This document shows, in pieces, positions 54,785-64,000 of a stretch of 64,000 nucleotides of DNA (its first letter is position 1; every line of letters starts with the position of its first letter). Made by a program: the position numbers and the translations under genes. The notes under the pieces are model-generated. The model did no database searches and was not told the DNA's origin. It saw nothing but the letters and a program-made list of their open reading frames with translations. Source of the DNA: Diphasiastrum complanatum (lineage: Eukaryota; Streptophyta; Lycopodiopsida; Lycopodiales; Lycopodiaceae); NCBI GenBank assembly GCA_029204225.1, contig CM055111.1, positions 4,476,433 through 4,540,432 on the forward strand, read 5' to 3'.

Positions 54785-55600
54785 TCCTAATAATAGATCT
54801 TCTTTCAATGACTATGTAATGCTCAAAATAGAAACAACCATAATTGATATAGATAATAGTGTCCACTTGGGATGCTTCACTATTTCTTACATCAATTTTA
54901 CATGTCAAAATGTGACTAGAACATGAAGAATCAAATAGAATGTAAATGAAATGATTCCAACATGCTTCCAACTCTGAACTCTCTGGAAAAATACAGCAAA
55001 CAAACAATGAATGTGAGTGATCAACATTTTCTTGCATGTCTCCTCCTTCTTTGTCCTTTGTTGCCTTGTATCCACCATGATACTCCATGAATGAGCCTCC
55101 ATCTCCATCTTGCCATAAGATGCCATCAAGCCTTGATGACTCAACCATGAATGAGTGACATAATGAGCCTCCAATAGCTTCATTTCCATTAGCAAAACCA
55201 GCCAAGAATGCATGTACAAATCCAACATCAAAACAATGCTCACCAATGTAGCTAGTTTTACCATATCTTGACAATTTGCACACATCCACATGAAATTGCT
55301 CAAACATGAGATAGAACAAGTAAAGTACACTTGAACAACACTTCCTTGCTGCTCCTTTGACCTTACTTGAGTCTTCAATATGCTGTAAAAATAGATCCGT
55401 AGTACCTTTGCCAATTGTCTCTCCTTTCATGCTCTTGACTAGCTCCAAATTGTCAACTTCCCTTTTGACTAGTTGAAGCACTTTGAGATCAACCTCTTGA
55501 TCATCAACTTGATCATCAAAGTCATTGAACAAACTTTGTTTTCCAGATCCAATACTTGATTTTACAGCAAGATAACATCCATCCACTTGCATAGCTCCAT
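54534..55600 (-). pseudogene. Element H: non-RT module fused to RNase H end
   Basis: One frame of 353 codons (55592-54531). The last 80 residues are the copia RNase H C terminus (RSKHIEIQYHFVRERV...). The preceding 270 have no RT motif: LFNDFDDQVDDQEVDLKVLQ, LVKREVDNLELVKSMKG, a Cys/His-rich middle (FHVDVCKLSRYGKT, CCIFPESSELEACWNHF) and ILTCKIDVRNSEASQVDTII. An RT of about 250 residues and half of RNase H should stand here. The module shares SEAS-VDT with element D and a CW-containing block with 8963-9130. The ORF is open, but selection is not shown. Confidence 0.65.
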
Positions 55601-58471
55601 CTTATTACAAGAAGATCCTCCAAAAGATGTTCCACTCTTCATAAGAGATCGATACTCAAGATCCATTGCTTGGATCCACTCTTCTTCTTTCCTTGCTTGA
55701 TCTACACTTGTAGGCTCATCCAAAGAGGTTAGGAAAGCAACATAATCTCCTGAAACTACTTGCTTACCCTTTTGATCATATTTGAGCCTTGATGATACTT
55801 GTCTTTCTCTTGATGTTCTCCTTGGCTTTTGACTTGATGAAGGTCCATCATCACCACCATCCAAAGTAAGATCCTTCTCATCAACATCAAGAATCTTAGA
55901 TCCATCCACTCTACCATCAATCATGCTTGAAGACACCTTTGGAATGTTCCCCTCATCAAAAATGGCATCTCTACCAACAATCACTTTGTTAGTAGAAGGA
56001 ATGTAAACCTTGTAGGCTTTACTCACCTCACTATATCCAACAAAAATACCTCTTCTTGAAGATGGATCCTCCTTGGTCCTATCATCAAGAGTAATGTTGA
56101 CATAGCATGTGCACCCAAAGGTTCTTAGAAAGTTGACACTCGGCCTCCTCTTGAATAGCATCTCAAAAGGTGTCCTTCCATCCAAAATAGCACTTGGCCA
56201 CCTATTGCACAAGAAATTGGCACACAACAAAGCTTGATCCCAATATGGTTTTTCAAGATTAGCACTTAGACTCATAGATTTAGCACTTTCACATAAAGTC
56301 CTATTCTTCCTTTCAGCCACTCCATTTTGTTGTGGGGTCCTTGATGTTGTATACTCCCTCTTGATCCCATGCTCATCACAAAAGGCCTTGAACTTGTTAG
56401 ATATGTACTCACCACCATTGTCACCTCTCAAGCACTTGATCTTTGTGAAAAATTTGTTCTCTCTTGCATTCTTGAACTTGACAAAGACATCGTACACTTC
56501 ATCCTTGTTCTTTAGTAGATAGATCCAACAAAATCTACTAAAATCATCAATGAATGTTACATACATCTTAGCTCCACTATTGCTGATTGTAGTAAATCCA
56601 TGAATATCCGAATGTACCAGTTGAAAAGGCTTTGTAGATCTAGAAATAGATCTAGTATAAGGTAGTCTATGTGACTTAGACAAAGCACAAGACTCAGAAA
56701 CATGCTTGTCGTTACTTAAGGAACTTGGAAGACCAATCACAACCTTCTTCCTTGCCATTACCTCCAATGACTTGAAGTTGAGGTGTCCCATCCTTTTGTA
56801 CCAAACCTCTTGAATAGAAATTTGCTCCGTTGCAACACATCCAACTTGGTTAGCAATAACACAAGCATCAAGTTTAAACAACTTCCCTTGCCTTTTACCT
56901 TTTCCAATCAAGACATCCTTCCTTTTTTATCAAACAAGCATCTCCATCAAACTCCACCTTGAGGCCCTTACTTAGCATTTGACTCACACTAAGCAGATTC
57001 TTGGTAATAGATGGAATAAACAAAACATCCTCCAAATGAACATTCCAATTTGTAGAGAGAGAAATAAGAATTGTGCCAGTCCCTTTGATTGCACACTCAC
57101 CATCATTGGCCATGTAGATCACCCTCTTGTCATCTCCATGTGCCAACAAAGAAGTGAAGTACTCTTTGTGAAAGGTCATGTGTGAACTTGCTCTACTATC
57201 AATCCACCAAGGATCTAGATCTCCATCATTAGCAAGCATACATGAAGACATGACAAAAGCATTATCATTTGCATCTTGAACATCCAAACCATTCTCATCA
57301 AGAGTAAGATTACATTGCTTGTCTCCTTGATCTCTCTTCTTCATGTAGCACTCACTTGCAAAGTGTCCTTTGATGCCACAATAGAAGCACTTGAGCTTTG
57401 ATCTGTACTTCTTTTTGCCACTTGAAGAAGCATCCACTTGATCTTGCCCTTTAGACCACTTACTTTTGGTTTTGCCCTTTGTGAACATAGCATCCTCTTG
57501 AAGTGTCGATGTAGATCCACCTCTTGCTTGAAGCCTATATTCCTCATTGATCAAGATCTCTTGAAAATCCATCAAACTTGGCAAAGTCTTTTGAATAGCA
57601 ATACTTTGAACAATGTTAGCATGAGCATCCAACAAGCCATTAAGTATCACTTGAATAAGCTCTCCTTCCTTAATGCCTTCATCTATGCAAGCTAACTCAT
57701 CATTCATTAGAGGAGTTCTAAATCCAAGAAAGGCCCTTTGTAAAGATTCTTTTTATATTTTTTTCTCAATTTTTCCTTAAACATGGACCAATTAAAACAC
57801 TCAAATTTGAAATCTATGTAACGTAACTTTTTGAGTCCACATTTTGATTTCGCACTAAAAATGGCATAACTTTTTAGTGGTAAGTCTAAATTTAGCGGCA
57901 TTTGGTGCATTGGAAAGCGCTCGACAAGGGCTTTCCAATGATATGTTACATGACATACTTTTGAGCTACAATTAAAACGTTATGACAAGTCAAAAGTATT
58001 AGTGTTATAATATTTTAATAATATAAACTACATCTTGCACGAATTCTTAAAGGGAGCTCAAAACTCCTCTAATGCAATGCTTTCATTCTCAAAACAAAAG
58101 TACTTGAACTTTTTTCATTCTTTTGCAAACAAGAAAAGATTTGCCTTCTTAGAGTCAACACTCTAGAAGTAGACTTGGATTCATAAATCTTCTTTCATTG
58201 AATTCCAAGCTTCCAAAGATGATGTGCACTTACCAACTTCCTTGAGAAGTTCATTGGTAACATTCATCTTTATCATGTGTAGAGCCTTCTTGGTCCTCTT
58301 GTCATACCTCAATTGATCTTGTTGTGTTGCTGGTCTCTCCTCCAAACCTACAACAATATCCAAAACATCATTCATCTCAAGAAGTGACTCCATCCTCACT
58401 TTCCACAATGAATAGTTACTTGAGGTAAGCCTGTCATTGGTTTCCAAAATGACTCCAATTGAGGTTGCCAT
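55601..58471 (-). pseudogene. Element H gag-protease-integrase
   Basis: Gag starts at 58471 (LTSSNYSLWKVRMESLLEMN) and breaks near 58184. The MITE at 57707-58072 splits it. From 57707: DELACIDEGIKEGELIQVIL, the zinc knuckle CFYCGIKGHFASEC and the protease WWIDSRASSHMT (Gly of DSG changed to Arg, probably inactive). A frameshift occurs near 56905. Then come GAG-pre-integrase (VWYKRMGHLNFKSLEV), integrase with FIDD, RGDNGGEY and VAERKNRT intact, the integrase tail, and a linker ending before WIQAMDLEYRSLMKSGT. It is close to the complete element at 45229-49179. Confidence 0.9.
57707..58072. mobile_element. MITE-like element, copy 2, inside element H gag
   Basis: 366 bp with TTAGAGGAGTT...AACTCCTCTAA inverted ends. 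It sits between two adjacent gag codons of element H, with ATTCA on the left and ATGCA on the right as a possible imperfect 5-bp target duplication. The internal hairpin CATTGGAAAGC / GCTTTCCAATG (about 57909-57940) is conserved with copy 1. Confidence 0.8.
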
Positions 58472-59045
58472 GTAGCAATGACCTGATCTTCTCTCTCAAC
58501 CTATTTCAATGCACAAAGCACTCCTTTGAACAACAACAAATGCTTCAAAAGAAATCACCAAGATTTGAAATTCTCTTCTAGCACTTATCCAAGCAAATCA
58601 ACACATAGAATCATGGAATCTTGATCAACCTATGATCTATCCTCAATCTAATGACTTTTGCCACTTCCTAAGATTGAAACACACTCAAATGAAGTCCAGC
58701 AACCTCACTATCTAGAGATCCAATCAAAATTAGGGTTTTGACAAAATCACAAAAAATTGACTATTCCAAATCTACATGCAAATGCTGAAAATTTGATATG
58801 CAATCTATAAGCCACCACTTAGGCTGAACCAATGATCCAAAAATCGGCCAAATCCAGTATGTGAATTCAAAAATCGGAATTTACAAGTATATTGACCTAT
58901 TTAATGTTTTGATCTACAAAAGATCCAATCTACAAAAGCAAAAAATTCGATTTTGGTGTAGAATCCTCTCTAGCATGCTCTAGACTTGGTATCTTCACCA
59001 AATCATTGATAGATCTGATTTCATCCTTCATAACCTGAAACACAA

Positions 59046-59057
59046 GCTCTGATACCA
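59046..59057 (-). other. Primer-binding site of element H
   Basis: On the minus strand TGGTATCAGAGC directly follows the LTR end ...GAAATATTTCACA. The leader to the gag start at 58471 is about 575 bp, as in the complete element. Confidence 0.93.
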
Positions 59058-59690
59058 TGTGAAATATTTCAGATCCATAAGATCCAATCTACTTAAATGA
59101 TCTTTGGTTAGAAAGAGAAATACACTACCAATCTCACCAATGTAGAAAAATCAGCATCTACACACAAATTGAGATTCAAACACCAATAGAACTTGATCAA
59201 ACTTGAATGAAATGATTATGTACTGTTGTTGTCTGTAAAAAACCAGCAAGCTACTGTATTTCACACGTGTGGATCCAAAAATAACAAATATAGATCATTC
59301 TACACATAGAATTGCAGTGCACCAATGAATAGTAGAACCCAAGAGAACTGTGTATAAGCATGAAATGAGATAGAGAAGAGAGAAGATCACTCTCTCCATG
59401 AGTTACATCCTTTTATAACAGGTCCGAATCCTATTTGGCCACTTGGCTATCCCACCAAAATGCTAACCCTACTAATTTTGGGTCTAGATTCAATGTACCC
59501 AACTATTCAAATTGAATCTTCTCAAACTCGCATTCTAACTTTCCCACACTTTCAAAAAGTGTTTATTCAAATGAAATTTAGACTAATGAACTTTGAAAAG
59601 TCAACCTCTAAGTCTAAAACAAGATTTGGCTTCAATATGCCACATATGAAAATATTGCAAAATGTGATGAAACTAGTTGAATCTTTCACA
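59058..59690 (-). mobile_element. 5' LTR of element H
   Basis: 633 bp from TGTGAAAGATTCAACTAG (59690) to ATATTTCACA (59058) on the minus strand. TATAAAA is at 59417-59411 and a CACACGTGTG palindrome (59260-59273) lies 144 bp further on, nearly the spacing seen in the complete element. Confidence 0.9.
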
Positions 59691-59744
59691 GAGGCCTCTG
59701 TCAGCACTTTGGACGCCCCACATTCCCCTCCTTATGTACATAAG

Positions 59745-59860
59745 TTTAAGAGAGGGAGGGGGGGTGGGGGTGTTTGTCATTTTCAAGCCCCCCTCCCTCT
59801 CAAATTTTTTTGAATTTCTTTTTCAAAATGGGGGCCCAAAGAAATATTGGGCCCCCTCTT
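59745..59860. repeat. G-rich inverted-repeat element
   Basis: GAGAGGGAGGGGGGGTGGGG faces CCCCCCTCCCTCTC across a short loop. A second perfect hairpin (GGGGGCCCAA, 7-base loop, TTGGGCCCCC) lies at 59830-59856. It resembles 2861-2940. Confidence 0.6.
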
Positions 59861-60575
59861 TTCTCACTCTAAGTTTAAAAATAAATTATTTGAAGTGTTT
59901 GAAAAAAATAGCAATTGTACCATTGCAATACTATTATTAATGTGAGTTGAGGAAGTAGAGTTAGAGGAGGGTTAGTGGGTGAGTTAGAATTTAAAGATCC
60001 AATCTACACCATTGGATGCGCCATGTCATATGGACCATTCCATCTCAATTGTCACTCTCTTATTGGTACACATGTCATCATTAACATTAATTATAATTAG
60101 TGAAGAGGCCCTTTTTGAGTCCAAAAAGGGCCCTAATGTTTGGATTTTTTCAAGGGTTTTTTGAATTTTTTATGATTTTTCTCTGATTTTTGCAATCTGC
60201 TTGGAACTAACTCTCGCGGGCTTCTATGCAGGTCTAGAACAGTACCCTGGAGCTGATGTCAGTCATGCAAGGGTTAATTCACACTGGTTTTGGAGATATA
60301 AAAATCTGATGAGATTTTAGGCACTTTTTCTCTCCAAATTGCAGATTGGTATGTTTTTTTGGATTTTTGGCTGGTTGGTTTGGGTTTCAAGCCCTTAGAG
60401 GTTGTTCAAGGTCTCCTCTACCCTCTCACACCTCCCCCACTAGCTATAAACAGTCCAAACATAAGAAAACAAAAACTAACTCTAAACTCCCAAAAATCTA
60501 CTTAAAACTACTCTAAAAAGCAAGAAAATAGCTAAAATGCAACTACACTAGTTAGTGGAAACCTATCCTTGGCAA
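59861..60575 (-). other. Family B leader
   Basis: No coding frame is seen. It contains CTCGCGGGCTTCTATGCAGG and TTTTTGCAATC-type words that match the family A leader at 8470-8745, in the position expected between 5' LTR and ORF. Confidence 0.5.
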
Positions 60576-61394
60576 CGGTAGGGCCTTCGATCCAACGTTG
60601 TAAAAGCCCTCTCGCTTGTCAACAAGGGTTAGTTCACTGGATAGGCACCTAACTATGCATAGATGCTACTTTTAGTTAGTTTTCCTACTTTTTATCTAAC
60701 TCTACCTCCCTTAACACTACTCACACTAACTCTACTCCCCTAACTAGCTTCATCATGATTGTTGGTTAAGAGAAAGGATAGAATAGAAGAGGAAAAAGAA
60801 GGAGAAGAGAGAAAGAGAGAGAGATGAGATGGAGGCTAGCTCAAATGCTCAATTTCATTGCTTATGGAAAAACCTTAACTAGCATAAACAAAAAGCATGG
60901 GAAATGGAAATAACAAACAAACCACAACAGTAGCATAAGCAAGAGTGACTAGCAAATGAGGATGCTTGAGCTCTCAAAATGATAGAGTCTCCTCCTCTCT
61001 ATTAAGCATGGAAATAGAGTACAAATGGTGTCTTTTTATAAAATGGGGAAGGCCCTTGCCCCAAAATCCTATTGGCTAATATTTACATTGATCCTATCCA
61101 TTCATCTTGGACCCAACTTGATCCAAGGGTCCACAAAAAGTACATTGAAATTCACAAGATTCATGTGAGTCCCAATTTGGACCCAACTCTGAAAAAGTAA
61201 TTTCTAAGTTTAAAATTAATCTTGGGCCTCAAGTTTTATTTTACTTACAAAGGTTCCAAGCCTATTATTTTAATTACAACTTAGCTTGCGTGCTCATTGG
61301 GCCATGGGCTTATATGCGCAGGATGCCATGCCCTCGCAACACATTTTATTGGTCGATTTTATCTATTTACAGTTTGTCGAAAATACCCCCAAAA
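60576..61394 (-). mobile_element. Family B LTR-like repeat, copy 2
   Basis: Direct-repeat partner of 51478-52290. It begins TAGGGCCTTCGATCCAACG and ends AATACCCCC. Together the pair delimits an element of about 9.9 kb including the later insertion of element H. No Met-tRNA primer site borders it, unlike the copia elements. Confidence 0.7.
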
Positions 61395-62312
61395 GGTACC
61401 CGACCATGATTGTTTGTTCTAATTTATCATCGAGTTTGTTCGTTTTTCTTTTGAAATGTGCTTGTATGTTGCACATCCAAACACACATACATATGATAGA
61501 TCAGACTTTCTACCTGTCCACATTTCAGACGATGTCTTGTTTTCCAGCGTTGTCATTGTTGAGCTCAAGAACTTTTTTGGCTCTTCTCCCCTCATGTGTG
61601 AATGGATTTCGATGTTGTTTGTCTTTTTGACAAGATTCGCAGAACTCAGTATCGGGTCTTGATATCTTCAGACCTGTGACTATGTCTTCCTTGCACATGT
61701 CATACAGGCTCCTCATATTCAGATGATACATTCTCCTGTGCCAGAGCTGATCTTCATTTTCTGATGCATTTAATATGCTATCAAAATTGCTGATTATCTT
61801 GGCTTGGTAGAGATTTCCTTCTCTGCATCCAACCGTCAACAATTTGTTTGTTGTTTTCTCGATCATGCAGCATGCATTGCCATCGAATAAAACTCGAATT
61901 CCAAGATCTGCCATCTTGGAGACTGATAGTAAAACTTTTCTCAGTGAAAACTCGTAGAGTGCTCCTAGCAGCTCTGCTTGACCTGACAGTGTTCGTAGTT
62001 GTAGAGTCCCAATGCCTTTGACATCGGGTCTGCTTCCATCACCTAGAATCACTGCTCTGTTGTTTTTGGGTTCTCTGAAGTCGATCAAGATTTTCTTATT
62101 GCAGGTGATGTGTGATGTTGCTCCTGAATCAATGACTACATCGTAGTCTTGTTCAATGTAGCTCGTTGAAGCTTCATCAAGTATTGTGAAGGCTTCATCA
62201 TCTCTATCTACATCTTTGGATGACCTTGCAACATTCGCTTTCTCAGTTTTGTTCTTTCTTTTTTAGTTGAATCTGCAATCATATGTAGAGTGCCTCTTCT
62301 TCTTGCAGTTGA
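61395..62312 (-). pseudogene. Element G gag end, protease and pre-integrase
   Basis: From 62312: a half zinc knuckle (NCKKKRHSTYDC), a linker, the protease VIDSGATSHIT, then FREPKNNRAVILGDGSRPDV, VLLSVSKMADLGIRVLFDGN, QLWHRRMYHLNMRSLYD and CESCQKDKQHRNPF, and a faint integrase start (CGQVESL, IRTNNHGR). It breaks at the family B LTR. It belongs with 43672-43966 and 49833-51477 as one element of minus orientation. Confidence 0.85.
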
Positions 62313-63819
62313 CGTGAAAAATGCGCTCAGAAAATGCAAATTTCAGCTAAAACATTGGTGACAAACTAATAAAATCTCGAACGATTTGCGAATAGTTTTG
62401 CGAATCTCGAATTATTTCTATTCAAGAATAATTCGTGTTGGATCAATCAAGCTCTATAACACAACGAAACAAAATGAGATGAAATCTAGATGAAAACGAA
62501 ACGAAGCGAAGCGAAGTGAAACTTAAACGAACTCTAACATTGATTCATGCTGGAAGCATAGAGATCGCAAAATGATTCATGAAAAGATCAATCAGGATCT
62601 GTAACAAGACGAAACGAAACGAAACGAAACTTAGGTGAGCTCTGAAATTGATTTACCTTTATACCCAAGTGATCGCGAAGCGAAGCAAAACATGAAGCGA
62701 AAGGATTCGCGAACAAGATCAGTTCATCAAGAATTCAGATATGATTGATGGTCACTGCCGGCTATATCATTCCTACAATCCTTCAAAGTGTAGACAGACA
62801 CTGCTGATCTACGTTAACAAATTAATATAGCATTCAACGAAATCAAACCAAAGTGAGAAATTGAATAAACAAGAAAATCAGATACACGAATTGTAGCAAA
62901 CAGAAAATACATTCAAGATCATACAATCATACAAAATAATATGTGCACAACAGCTACAATATTATCTATTGATTTTCTTGATTCTTCAAACACTGCATGA
63001 TAGATCACTGTACACCAGACCTACATTCAATCCTATAATCATTAGTAATCACAAGTACTCAAACAATTATGAACATAGAGAGCAATTGCACCATTATGAG
63101 AGAAAAAACATGAAATTGCTTGATTGATTTTGGTGAGATATCATCACCTATATATACATGATCCATCACGATTTTGGGCAGGTATGAGTAGCCCTAAACC
63201 TATCCCTAATGCTAATTTTGGTGGATCTTTCATCCCTACCAAGTTAGGGTTGGAATCTTGGAGATCCCTCAACAATGCAAAAATTACCAAAAATAGCTCC
63301 TATTTTTTCTCCCTTGTATCTAAGCATAATTTGGACTCATTCCAAAGGTTCTAACACTTAGGTCTACTTGAGAGCATCCTTATGAATGGAATCCTATGCT
63401 ATTTGACACGTGTGACAAGCCACATCATGACCATCTAACTATTTACAAGTCATATGACCAAAACTAGTCAAGCTAGAATTGTGAATTTTTAACAAGTCAG
63501 AAGACGAAAAATACAGAATACATGTCCGCCTGCGTGCGAGAAAATTTTGTAGAGGATCGGTAGATCCAGAAGTCCGCTAGTAAGCGAGACACAATTCATG
63601 AGAGAACTGTATTTCTCTCATGCCAACTCAGACTGTGGGAGGCCGTACTTTCACACGTGTGAATCCTTCTTCAAGGATTTGGGCCATTTAGTGAGGTTCA
63701 AGCATAGATTTTTGATGGATTTTGATGGTTCAACTTGTGCTAATCTTATGAAATCATAATCTATTGTTTCCCTCATCATTTCAAGTGTTTTAGGATCCTT
63801 ATTTGCTATAATTTTTACA
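62313..63819 (+). mobile_element. LTR (in whole or part) of a plus-strand copia element leaving the window
   Basis: The right edge is firm: ...ATTTTTACA then a primer site. TATATATA at about 63149-63157 is a TATA candidate and TTCACACGTGTGAA lies at 63650-63663. The left edge is uncertain; the break from element G coding at about 62313 (TGAAAAATGCG) is the earliest possible start, giving at most 1507 bp. Other sequence may be included. Confidence 0.45.
62435..62720. repeat. ACGAA-rich repeats
   Basis: Two diverged units of about 150 bp share GATCAATCA-G-TCT-TAACA and AACGAAAC runs, including four perfect CGAAA units at 62609-62632. They may be part of an LTR. Confidence 0.6.
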
Positions 63820-63831
63820 TGGTATCAGAGC
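63820..63831 (+). other. Primer-binding site of the right-end copia element
   Basis: TGGTATCAGAGC follows TTTTTACA. The rest of this element lies beyond the window; 63832-64000 is untranslated leader. Confidence 0.9.
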
Positions 63832-64000
63832 CTAAAGGTTGAAATGAGCTAAATCCTTGGTTTTCATTCAATTTGATCACAATTTTTGATCTAAATCTTG
63901 TCTAGATTGGATCTTAGCATCTAGTACTGATTCTAGAACTCAAAGTGAGTCAAATACATTGGAGATTGGTGTTGTGTGACTTCATTTGCAGGTGTTTAGG

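Noticed and set aside
62313-63819. 5' LTR of element G
   Set aside because: No TGTCAGGAACGG or CTGACA ends and no match to 42933-43659 were found; the right edge borders a plus-strand primer site instead.

Overview
The window is nuclear DNA from a land plant, most likely a seed plant with a large, repeat-rich genome. The evidence is one spliced plant gene for a slow-type anion channel, plant Ty1/copia retrotransposons primed by initiator methionine tRNA (five TGGTATCAGAGC-type primer sites), remains of CACTA (En/Spm) DNA transposons, and long GA/CT and TG microsatellites. A gymnosperm is possible, but the sequence alone does not settle the lineage. No rRNA, tRNA gene or CRISPR array was found.

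Layout. 1-2.6 kb: a MITE-like element, a dead copia integrase and a small ORF with its own TATA box and a myristoylation-type N terminus. 2.9-13.9 kb: mostly minus-strand gag-like genes and LTR-like repeats of two or three poorly known families (A and C here), with a broken copia fragment. 14-17.9 kb: a copia element with gag, protease and 5' LTR on the minus strand, then an integrase scrap and another LTR-like repeat. 18.1-19.1 kb: the 3' end of a CACTA transposon. 20.2-29.6 kb: the SLAC1/SLAH-type anion channel gene (four coding exons), with a CACGT-rich putative promoter and tandem arrays in its leader. 29.7-34.3 kb: an unrecognised multi-exon minus-strand gene with clean splice phasing, a coiled-coil exon and a transposase-like pseudogene with TGA stops. 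34.3-64 kb: a nest of retroelements.

The nest can be read in layers. A copia element 'G' (minus strand, 42.9-62.3 kb) is split twice. One insertion is an intact, very young copia element (43967-49827: identical 653-bp LTRs, 5-bp target duplication, one 1316-codon ORF with all catalytic residues). The other is a family-B LTR element (51478-61394). Family B is itself split by a copia derivative 'H' (54.5-59.7 kb) whose reverse transcriptase region is replaced by an unrelated module, and H carries a MITE in gag. A 638-bp inverted duplication lies at the B/H junction. Left of G are a gag-integrase fusion element 'D', an RT-bearing copia fragment 'F' and a plus-strand copia 'E' with an internal inversion.

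The least explained material is (i) the non-canonical module shared by three copia derivatives where RT should be, (ii) the family A/B elements, which carry an unrecognised ORF next to the LTR and show no pol, and (iii) a perfect TTCACACGTGTGAA palindrome recurring in LTRs of different families, about 150 bp past the TATA box in two of them. All similarity statements were made by reading; no database search was run.
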